The notes below the pieces were generated by a model. It searched no databases. It was not told where the DNA came from and was given only the letters and a program-made list of their open reading frames with translations. Source: Sulfuriferula sp047300855 (lineage in GTDB: Bacteria > Pseudomonadota > Gammaproteobacteria > Burkholderiales > Sulfuriferulaceae). From it: a stretch of 64,000 nt of DNA. Positions within the stretch are counted from its first letter, which is position 1; each line of letters begins with the position of its first letter. This document shows positions 56,787 through 64,000 of this stretch, one piece after another. Position numbers and translations under genes: made by a program. The stretch spans positions 2,790,001 through 2,854,000 of the forward strand of contig NZ_CP170197.1 in the NCBI RefSeq assembly GCF_047300855.1, read 5' to 3'.

Positions 56787-58135
56787 GCGATAACAAACCC
56801 ACACTACTCGTAGTCGAGGACGACCCCGGGTTGCAAAAGCAGCTACGCTGGAGCCTGGATGGGTATGACATACAACTGGCGGCCGACCGTGAAGCCGCGC
56901 TCAATCAGATTCGTCGCTTCGAGCCGGCAGTGGTATTGCTCGATCTCGGCCTGCCACCGTTTCCCGACAGTGCCGAGGAAGGACTCGCCACTTTGCAACA
57001 AATCGTAGCCATCGCGCCTTCCACCAAGGTAATCGTGGTAACGGGCAATCAGGATCGCGCAAATGCCGTCAAAGCCATCAGCCTGGGCGCCTATGATTTT
57101 TACCAGAAGCCATTCGATCCGCAAATTCTGGACATGATCATTGCGCGCGCATTTCGCGTGCACGGTCTGGAGCAAGAGAACCGCGTGCTCCAGCAACAAA
57201 GGCCTGGCGAAGTCATGCACGGCATTATCACCAGCGCACCTGGCATGGTCCGCGTATGCCGTACCGTGGAAAAAGTCGCTCCCTCCGACGCAACCGTATT
57301 GCTGCTGGGTGAATCCGGTACCGGCAAGGAGGTCCTGGCACGCGCTCTGCACCGGCTCTCCAACCGGGCCAGTGAACGTTTTGTCGCCATCAACTGCGCA
57401 GCCATACCCGAGGCCTTGCTTGAATCCGAGCTGTTCGGCTACGAAAAAGGCGCATTCACCGGAGCTGCCAAACAGACTATCGGAAAAATTGAATACGCCA
57501 GCAAAGGCACCCTGTTCCTCGATGAAATCGGCGACTTGCCGCAACCTCTGCAGGCCAAGTTATTGCGTTTCCTGCAGGAGCGCGTCATCGAGCGCCTGGG
57601 CGGCCGTGGCGAAATCCCGGTTGATGTGCGGGTGATCGGGGCCACCCACCAGAATCTTGAAAACCTGATCCAGGCCGGCAGCTTCCGCCAGGACTTATAC
57701 TACCGCCTGAGTGAAATCAGCGTGACAATCCCCCCGCTACGGGAGCGTCAGGGCGACGCCGCCTTGCTCGCCCACGCCTTCCTGGAAAAATTCAGCACTC
57801 AGCAAAACCGCACCCTGAAAGGCTTCACAGCCGACGCCATTGAAACCATCGAAGCCTACCCCTGGCCAGGAAACGTACGCGAAATGGAAAATGTCATCAA
57901 GCGCGCGGTCATCATGGCGGAGGGCACGCAGATCACCGCCCAGGATCTGGGCCTGAAAGCTGGTAGTGCCGAATCCGAACCGCTCAACCTGCGCCAGGTG
58001 CGTGAAGAAGCCGATCGGCGTGCTGTGATCCGCGCCCTGGGGCGTACCAATGGCAATATCGTGCAGGCTGCGGAGCTTTTGGGCGTTAGCCGGCCTACCT
58101 TGTATGACTTGATCAACCGTTGTGGCCTGAAATAA
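56783..58135 (+). CDS. prsR: PEP-CTERM-box response regulator PrsR (sigma-54 activator)
   Basis: A 450-residue NtrC-family regulator. The receiver has the acidic pair in VEDDPG and the acceptor D54 in VLLDLGLPP. The AAA+ domain has Walker A GESGTGKE (176-183), the GAFTGA sigma-54 contact loop (223-228) and Walker B LFLDEIGDLP. A Fis-type helix-turn-helix ends the protein (NIVQAAELLGVSRPTLYDLI). All key residues are present, so it should activate sigma-54 promoters such as those at 33638 and 53166. It starts with GTG overlapping the prsK stop. Confidence 0.95.
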   Translation: MSDNKPTLLVVEDDPGLQKQLRWSLDGYDIQLAADREAALNQIRRFEPAVVLLDLGLPPFPDSAEEGLATLQQIVAIAPSTKVIVVTGNQDRANAVKAISLGAYDFYQKPFDPQILDMIIARAFRVHGLEQENRVLQQQRPGEVMHGIITSAPGMVRVCRTVEKVAPSDATVLLLGESGTGKEVLARALHRLSNRASERFVAINCAAIPEALLESELFGYEKGAFTGAAKQTIGKIEYASKGTLFLDEIGDLPQPLQAKLLRFLQERVIERLGGRGEIPVDVRVIGATHQNLENLIQAGSFRQDLYYRLSEISVTIPPLRERQGDAALLAHAFLEKFSTQQNRTLKGFTADAIETIEAYPWPGNVREMENVIKRAVIMAEGTQITAQDLGLKAGSAESEPLNLRQVREEADRRAVIRALGRTNGNIVQAAELLGVSRPTLYDLINRCGLK

Positions 58136-58218
58136 ATTTTCCGTGACCATCAACCACATGGCCGATAACGCCATTAGTTGCGGCGTGGTAGCATGATCTT
58201 CAAATTTTAAAGGGAAAC

Positions 58219-58284
58219 ATGGATATGTTGCGGCTGGACTTGCTGTTGTTATTTATGCGCCTTGTCTTACCACAACACTACTGA
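58219..58284 (+). other. possible leader peptide ORF upstream of prsT
   Basis: A 21-codon ORF preceded by AAGGGA encodes MDMLRLDLLLLFMRLVLPQH and a final tyrosine. It lies in the 246-base gap between prsR and prsT, about 100 bases before prsT. Leucine-rich and hydrophobic, it could be a small membrane peptide or a translational leader, or chance. Confidence 0.22.
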
Positions 58285-58381
58285 GACCGGCTGATTTGCC
58301 TGCATTATTCAGACAATTTCTGCATCCGGCCACCATGATACCCACCAATAATTAAAAAAAATAATATCCCAGGAGACTGAC

Positions 58382-61165
58382 GTGCCCTCTATATCCCGCC
58401 TACATATTGCATTGCTGCTGACCCTATTCGCTACAGCAGCTTGCGGCGATTCCGCTTCAAAATATCTGTCCGAGGCCAAACAATTACAAGCACAGGGCGA
58501 CGACAAAGCCGCCATCATTCAGCTCAAGAACGTCCTGCAAAAAGATGACAAAAATGCCGAGGCACGCTATCTGCTGGGTATTGCCTATAACCGCAGCGGC
58601 AATTACGCCTCGGCGGAAAAAGAGCTGCGGCGCGCACGCGACGCCGGGTATTCCCCGGACAAGGTAGTGGTTGCGCTGGCCGAAGCGCTGCAGGGACAAG
58701 GTGCTTTCCAGCGGGTGATTGAGGAAATCACCCTGCCTCAGGGTGCTTCCGGGCCGCTCCAGGCGCAGATCCTCGTCGCCCGCGGCAACGCCGAATTGGG
58801 TCTGAATGAACCTGACAAAGCCGGCAAACTGTTCAACGAAGCTCTTAAAGCGGCACCCAATTCCGCTTCGGCGCATTTGGGGCTGGCACGCATCGCCGCC
58901 GCCAAAGGCAGCCTGGATAGCGCCCTCGGCGAAATCGAGAACGCCTTGAAGCTGGCGCCCACGGATCGGGGCGCCAGGCAGATGAAAGCGGATCTGCTGC
59001 GCCTGAAAAACCAGCCCGAAGCCGCGCTCGTTGCCTACCGCGAGGCGATCAAAAGCGATCCAACCAACTCCGCCGCCCATCTCAGCATTGCCTCCATTTA
59101 TCTGGCGAGTAATAAATTGGCTGAAGCCCAGCAGGAAATCGAAGCGGCGCGCAAACTCGGTCCCAACAACCTTTCCGTGCGTTATATGCAGGCGCTGGTG
59201 GATTTCCGTGGTGGCAAGCTCGACGCGGCGCGAGACAACTTGCAGGAGGTGTTGAAATCTGCGCCAGAATACCCGCCTGCACTGCTGCTGTCTGCCGCAG
59301 TCAACTATGCGCAGGGCTCCTACGAACAAGCTGCGAGCCAGCTCGGCAAGGTGCTGGAAAAAGCGCCTGCCAACGCCTATGCGCGCAAGTTGCTGGCCGC
59401 CACCCAGGCCAAACTGGGCCAGAGTGCGCAGGCACTGGTAACCTTGCAGCCACTCAAACCGGAGGAGTCGAACGACCCCCAGCTGCTGGCGCTGGCCGGT
59501 GACCTCTACCTGCACACCAATAATTTCACCAAAGCCAACCAGCTTCTGGAAAAAGCCGCCTCCATCGACCCCAAGAGCGCCGCAATCCGCACCGGGTTAG
59601 GCGTGAGCCGTCTCGCCAGCGGCGACACCGACCGAGCGCTGGCCGACCTCGAATCCGCCGCAACCCTGGATACTGGAGCCGGCGCGCACAAAGCCGGCAC
59701 GCTGCTGATCCTGACGCTGATGCGTGACAAAAAATACGACCGCGCCCTGCAAGCCATCGCCGATCTGGACAAAAAACAGCCCAACAATCCGATCACCTAC
59801 AATTTGCGTGGCGGCGCATATCTGGGCAAAAAAGACCTGGGCAACGCACGCAAGAGTTTCGAGCAGGCGCTGGCAATCAAACCGGATTTTTTTCCGGCTG
59901 CTGCCAATCTTGCGCAACTCGACCTGCAGGCAAACAGCCCAGCCGCCGCACGCAAGCGCTTCGAGACGCTGCTCCAGCACGATGCCAACAACACCCAAGC
60001 GATGCTGGCGCTGGCCCAGCTATCCGCCCGGGCAGGGCAGGAAAAGGATTACCTGAGCTGGCTGGAACGGGCTGTCAGGACGGCACCCAATGCGCTGCAG
60101 CCGCGTCTGCTGCTGGCCGATTACTACCTGCGTAAAAACGACTTCTCCAAAGCTCTGGTGCTGGCCAGAGAAGCCCGTACCGCCAATCCCGGCAGCCCGG
60201 ACGCACTGGATATGCTCGGCAATGCCCAACTGGCGGCTGGCGATAAGGACAACGCTCTCGCCAGCTTCCAGAAACTGGCCGAAATGGCGCCGCAATCCCC
60301 CGCGGCTCAGGTTCGGATCGCCCAGGCACAGCTGGCACTCAAACAAACCGACAAAGCGCGCGCTGCGCTCAATCGTGCACTCCAGATCAAACCTGATTTC
60401 CTTGATGCCCAGACCGCCCTGATTGCCCTCGACATTCAGGACAAACACTACGATCAGGCCATCCAGATGGCACACAAGGTACAGCAGCAACTGCCGCGCG
60501 CCCCTGTTGGTTGGGTGCTGGAAGGCGATACCCAGTTGATGCAAAAACAGCCCGCACTGGCACTGCAAAAATATGAAACCGCCTGGCACCTGCAAAACAG
60601 TGGTCCGCTGGCCGTTAAACTCCACAACGCCAAAGTGCTGTCCGGCAAAGCTGCTGAGGCGGATGCCGGGCTGCTTGGCTGGCTCAAGGCGCACCCCGAT
60701 GATGCCGCTAGCCGCGCCTATTTGGCGCAGAACGCCATGGAACGTGGCAACTATGCACTGGCCAATACCAATTACGCCACATTGCTGGAAAAATCCCCCA
60801 GCAACATTTTGATCCTCAACAACTACGCATGGAGCCTGCAGCGCGCCGGCGACACAAGAGCATTGGATTATGCCGAACGCGCCTACAAGCTTGCCCCCGA
60901 CAATACCGCCGTTATGGATACTCTGGCCGAAATATTGATGAATCGAGGACAAACCGGGCGCGCCATACAACTATTCCAGCAGGCGTTGTCAAAGTCACCT
61001 GACAACACTGAGATCGAGTACCACTACATCCAGGCACTGGCAAAATCCGGCGACACTGCTCGTGCACGTAGTGAACTTGAACGCCTGCTCGCCAGTGGTG
61101 CCGCATTTTCACACGAGACTGAGGCGCGTACGCTACTTAAGCAACTGCAAGGCAAGGCAAATTAA
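58382..61165 (+). CDS. prsT: PEP-CTERM system TPR-repeat lipoprotein PrsT
   Basis: A 927-residue outer-membrane or periplasmic lipoprotein with lipobox TAAC (Cys 21) and some twenty tetratricopeptide repeats through the whole length (for example YASAEKELRRARDAGYSPD, ARKSFEQALAIKPDFFPAAA). It belongs to the family found next to exosortase A and PrsK/PrsR, probably a scaffold for polysaccharide secretion or protein sorting. GTG at 58382 is chosen because AGGAG lies 6 bases upstream. A paralogue of the same size follows after 35 bases. Confidence 0.92.
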   Translation: MPSISRLHIALLLTLFATAACGDSASKYLSEAKQLQAQGDDKAAIIQLKNVLQKDDKNAEARYLLGIAYNRSGNYASAEKELRRARDAGYSPDKVVVALAEALQGQGAFQRVIEEITLPQGASGPLQAQILVARGNAELGLNEPDKAGKLFNEALKAAPNSASAHLGLARIAAAKGSLDSALGEIENALKLAPTDRGARQMKADLLRLKNQPEAALVAYREAIKSDPTNSAAHLSIASIYLASNKLAEAQQEIEAARKLGPNNLSVRYMQALVDFRGGKLDAARDNLQEVLKSAPEYPPALLLSAAVNYAQGSYEQAASQLGKVLEKAPANAYARKLLAATQAKLGQSAQALVTLQPLKPEESNDPQLLALAGDLYLHTNNFTKANQLLEKAASIDPKSAAIRTGLGVSRLASGDTDRALADLESAATLDTGAGAHKAGTLLILTLMRDKKYDRALQAIADLDKKQPNNPITYNLRGGAYLGKKDLGNARKSFEQALAIKPDFFPAAANLAQLDLQANSPAAARKRFETLLQHDANNTQAMLALAQLSARAGQEKDYLSWLERAVRTAPNALQPRLLLADYYLRKNDFSKALVLAREARTANPGSPDALDMLGNAQLAAGDKDNALASFQKLAEMAPQSPAAQVRIAQAQLALKQTDKARAALNRALQIKPDFLDAQTALIALDIQDKHYDQAIQMAHKVQQQLPRAPVGWVLEGDTQLMQKQPALALQKYETAWHLQNSGPLAVKLHNAKVLSGKAAEADAGLLGWLKAHPDDAASRAYLAQNAMERGNYALANTNYATLLEKSPSNILILNNYAWSLQRAGDTRALDYAERAYKLAPDNTAVMDTLAEILMNRGQTGRAIQLFQQALSKSPDNTEIEYHYIQALAKSGDTARARSELERLLASGAAFSHETEARTLLKQLQGKAN

Positions 61166-61200
61166 CTACTGAGATTCAAGAATCTTTTCAGGGAACGAAC

Positions 61201-63990
61201 ATGTTACTTAAACCACTCCAGTCGGCTTTGATTCTTGCATTATTGGCCACGTCCACCCTGCAAGGCTGCGACCATAACGCCAACCTGACCGAGCAGCAAC
61301 TCATCCAGCGCGCCAAGGATTTTGAGGACAAAGGCGACCTAAAGACAGGCGTGATTGAACTGAAAAATGCACTGCAGAAAAATCCCAACAGCCCGCAAGC
61401 CAGGCTGCTACTCGGAGAAATGTACCTAAAATCCGGCATGGGTGCGGAAGCTGAAAACGAACTTCAAAAAGCTCAAAAACTGGGTGTAAACCAGGAAACC
61501 ATCAAACCTCTTCTAGGCGAAGCCTTGTTGCTGATGGGAAAATACGATCAAGTACTGGCCGAAATTCAACCCGGCGACACAACCTCCAAACCAAACCTGG
61601 GGCGCATTTATCAAATGCGCGGCGAGGCTTTGCTTAAAACGGGTAAATTGCAAGAGGCGTGCAACCTGTTTCAGCAATCGCTCGATACCGATACGAGCAA
61701 TCCACCGACTTATTGGGGGCTGGCGCAATGCGCCGTAGCGAATAAAGAAATGAGCAAAGCGAAAGCCTTGCTCGATACCGCTCTCAAGATCAATGACAAA
61801 CAGGCCAAGACCTGGATATTTATTGGCGATCTGGAACAATTCAATAAAAATTCGCAAGGTGCACTGACCGCTTATACCAACGCGCTGAAAACCGAACCGG
61901 GTAATCTGGAAGCACTACAAAACCGCGCCATCATCAATGTCACACTTGGGCAATTGGATCCCGCTCGAACTGATATCGAGAAAATACGCAAAATAGCGCC
62001 GAAATCGCTGCTTTCCAAATACACACAAGCCTTATTGTCCTTTAAACAGCAAAAATACTCAGAGGCGCGCGATGCCCTGCAGGAAGCATTGCAAATCGCT
62101 CCAGATCACACCCCTACTCTGTTGCTATCAGGTGCCGTGAACTATGCACAAGGCTCGTACGAACAAGCCGCCAACCAACTCGAAAAAGTCCTCGAAAAAG
62201 CACCCGGCAGCGCATATGCACGCAAACTGCTCGCTGCCACACAAGTCAAGCTCGGTCAGGACAACCTGGCGCTGGCCACCTTGCAGCCACTTCATCCGGA
62301 TCAATCCAGCGACCCGCAGTTACTGGAACTTGTAGGTGGTATTTATTTGCACAACAAGGAATACACAAAAGCCAGTCAACTGCTGGAGAAAGCCGCTTCG
62401 ATTGATCCAAAAAATGCTTCTATTCGTACCGGCTTGGGTGTGAGTCTCCTCGCGAGTGGCGAAACAGCGCGTGCCTTGGCCGACCTGGAATCCGCCGCTG
62501 CGCTGGATACTGGCACAGGTACCGGTGCACGCACAGCAGACACACTGTTGATCATGACACTACTGCGCGAAAAACAATATGACCGCGCGTTGCTGGCCAT
62601 CGCTGATCTGGACAAAAAACAACCCAACAATCCTCTCATCTACAATTTCCGCGGGGGTGCTTATGTAGGAAAAAAAGATCTAGATAAGGCGCGTAATAGT
62701 TTCGAGCAGGCGCTGGCAATCAAACCAGATTTCTTCCCCGCCGCCGCCAATCTGGCGCAACTTGATCTGCAAGCGAATAACCCCGCCGCCGCACGCAATC
62801 GTTTTGAGGGCATCCTCAAGGTAGACAAGAATAACTTGCAAGCCATGATGGCCTTGGCCGAACTGGCCTCCATCAACAAACAGGAAAAGGAATATGTCGA
62901 TTGGCTGGAAAAAGCGGCCAAAGCACACCCAGAAGCTATCCCGCCCCGTGCCCTACTCGTCCAGTATTACCTGGCCAAAAAAGAACCCCAGAAAGCCTTG
63001 GCCCTCGCCAAAGAAGTGTCCAACGCCAACCCGGACAATCCCGAGGCACTTAATTTGCTGGGCACCACACAACTGGCCACCAATGATATAACCAGCGCCA
63101 TTACCACCTTCACTAAGCTGACGACAAAAGCCGAGCAATCGCCTGATGCCTATCTGCGTTTGGCCCTTGCCCAAATCGCCAATAAAAATATGACGGATGC
63201 TCGTGCTACCTTGCAGAAAGCCCTGCAACTTAAACCGGACCACCTGCAAACTTTGGACACGTTGCTCCGTCTGAATGTTACCGAAAACAAACTCGATGCT
63301 GCCTTGCAGATTGCCCGGCAAATTCAAACGCTGCACCCCGAATCACCGGTGGGTTACGACCGTGAAGCCGATATTCAGCTTGCCCAGAAACACCTGCCTC
63401 AAGCAATCAAGGCTTATGAGCAGGCGCTGACTAAGGGCGCCGGTTCAACCGGACTTATCAAGCTGTTGAGTGCCCAGTTTCAGGCTGGCAATGTTAAACC
63501 AGCCGAGACACGCCTAAACGATTGGCTCAAACAACACCCGGGTGACAATGCTGTACGCGCCTATGCCGCCTCGTACTATATGTTCCGCGGTCGGGATAAG
63601 GACGCCATTGCCCAATACCAAGAAATCCAGCGACAGGCCCCAAATAACGTCGTCGTTCTCAACAACCTCGCCAGCCTATATCAGCGCGAGAACGACAGCC
63701 GCGCCCGGGCAACCGCCGAGCAGGCCCTGAAACTCGCCCCTGACAACGCGGCCGTTCAGGACACACTGGGCTGGATACTTGTGCAACAGGGGCAAGCGCC
63801 ACAGGGCTTGGGACTTCTGCGCAAGGCCATACAGACCTCCAAAACTGCCTCCATACGCTACCACTATGCCGTCGCTTTGGCCCGCACCGGAGATAAGCCA
63901 CAAGCTCGGAAAGAACTCGAGAAACTGCTCGTCGATGCCCCGAAATTCCCCGAGGCAGAGGCTGCCAGGACCCTACTCAAGAGCCTCTGA
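61201..63990 (+). CDS. second PrsT-like TPR lipoprotein (tandem paralogue)
   Basis: A 929-residue lipoprotein with lipobox LQGC (Cys 23) and the same TPR architecture as prsT. The central third is closely similar (NYAQGSYEQAA, LLEKAASIDPK, SFEQALAIKPDFFPAAANLA, AQLDLQAN), while both ends differ more. The codons are less GC-rich than in prsT, suggesting an older duplication or separate origin. Only 35 bases separate it from prsT, so the pair is likely one operon. Ten bases remain in the window after its stop. Confidence 0.9.
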   Translation: MLLKPLQSALILALLATSTLQGCDHNANLTEQQLIQRAKDFEDKGDLKTGVIELKNALQKNPNSPQARLLLGEMYLKSGMGAEAENELQKAQKLGVNQETIKPLLGEALLLMGKYDQVLAEIQPGDTTSKPNLGRIYQMRGEALLKTGKLQEACNLFQQSLDTDTSNPPTYWGLAQCAVANKEMSKAKALLDTALKINDKQAKTWIFIGDLEQFNKNSQGALTAYTNALKTEPGNLEALQNRAIINVTLGQLDPARTDIEKIRKIAPKSLLSKYTQALLSFKQQKYSEARDALQEALQIAPDHTPTLLLSGAVNYAQGSYEQAANQLEKVLEKAPGSAYARKLLAATQVKLGQDNLALATLQPLHPDQSSDPQLLELVGGIYLHNKEYTKASQLLEKAASIDPKNASIRTGLGVSLLASGETARALADLESAAALDTGTGTGARTADTLLIMTLLREKQYDRALLAIADLDKKQPNNPLIYNFRGGAYVGKKDLDKARNSFEQALAIKPDFFPAAANLAQLDLQANNPAAARNRFEGILKVDKNNLQAMMALAELASINKQEKEYVDWLEKAAKAHPEAIPPRALLVQYYLAKKEPQKALALAKEVSNANPDNPEALNLLGTTQLATNDITSAITTFTKLTTKAEQSPDAYLRLALAQIANKNMTDARATLQKALQLKPDHLQTLDTLLRLNVTENKLDAALQIARQIQTLHPESPVGYDREADIQLAQKHLPQAIKAYEQALTKGAGSTGLIKLLSAQFQAGNVKPAETRLNDWLKQHPGDNAVRAYAASYYMFRGRDKDAIAQYQEIQRQAPNNVVVLNNLASLYQRENDSRARATAEQALKLAPDNAAVQDTLGWILVQQGQAPQGLGLLRKAIQTSKTASIRYHYAVALARTGDKPQARKELEKLLVDAPKFPEAEAARTLLKSL

Positions 63991-64000
63991 AGCAGTTAGA

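Noticed and set aside
58136..58381. A sigma-54 promoter for prsT
   Set aside because: No GG-N10-GC pair with acceptable flanks was found; transcription probably continues from prsR or uses an unrecognised promoter.
58382..63990. Recent gene conversion between the two prsT copies
   Set aside because: Protein similarity in the centre is high, but many third codon positions differ, so the duplication is not recent at the DNA level.
1..64000. CRISPR arrays, tRNA or rRNA genes, insertion sequences, phage genes
   Set aside because: None could be recognised by eye on either strand; a covariance-model or repeat search was not run.

Overview
The window reads as one continuous chromosomal segment of a GC-rich betaproteobacterium, probably of the Nitrosomonadales (Gallionella/Sulfuricella-like). 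That placement is an inference from gene content: the nadD-rsfS-rlmH-maf-rng cluster, a type IV pilus pilMNOPQ operon, ubiE-ubiJ-ubiB, a fused FAD/Fe-S oxidoreductase of the DUF3683 family, and an exosortase-A type (EpsB/PrsK/PrsR/PrsT) locus. I see no rRNA, tRNA, CRISPR array, phage or insertion sequence.

Layout. 1-4.9 kb: the end of proA, then nadD, rsfS, rlmH, maf and rng. 4.9-6.4 kb: a FimV-like gene broken by at least four frameshifts. It is the last member of a minus-strand operon (6.4-10.8 kb) that also holds yggS, proC, a YggT protein, a DUF167 protein and a dynamin-like GTPase. 10.8-13.0 kb: pilT and pilU. 13.3-16.1 kb: a membrane-anchored GGDEF-EAL protein. 16-21 kb: small minus-strand genes (RlmL-like methyltransferase, HemJ, two DinB-fold proteins, a TlpA-like thioredoxin, a CMD-family protein) and a DJ-1-like protein. 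21-26.3 kb: the 1276-residue FAD/Fe-S protein and an APC permease. 26.4-32 kb: a HIT hydrolase, phoB-phoR with a clear triple Pho box, and ubiE-ubiJ-ubiB. 32-34.7 kb: a sodium:solute symporter and a PEP-CTERM protein gene. 34.7-44.2 kb: an accessory block with an ATP-sulfurylase-like/APS kinase fusion, a DHH phosphoesterase, a VanZ protein, a remnant of an O-antigen ligase, a 1344-residue VanZ/O-antigen-ligase fusion and a parallel beta-helix protein, all lying where aroB would usually follow aroK. 44.2-52.4 kb: aroK, pilQPONM and the divergent PBP1A gene. 53.3-64 kb: the sugar transferase epsB, then prsK, prsR and two tandem prsT-like TPR lipoproteins. The exosortase itself is not in the window and probably lies further downstream.

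How the parts work together. The most interesting theme is a PEP-CTERM/exosortase regulatory circuit visible from sensor to promoter. PrsK and PrsR form a two-component pair, and PrsR is a sigma-54 activator with an intact GAFTGA loop. Strong -24/-12 sigma-54 promoters sit before epsB and, 20 kb away, before the PEP-CTERM gene. Each is preceded about 100 bp upstream by a 17-bp element of the form TGTCA-N9-ACA, a candidate PrsR site. The surface-polysaccharide genes at 37-44 kb and the possible sulfate-activation pair at 34.7-37.4 kb may feed the same matrix, but that is inference.

The rest is mostly housekeeping. Decay is seen in two places: the FimV-like gene and the O-antigen ligase remnant. 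A dispersed inverted repeat built on GCCACAGAGA occurs twice.
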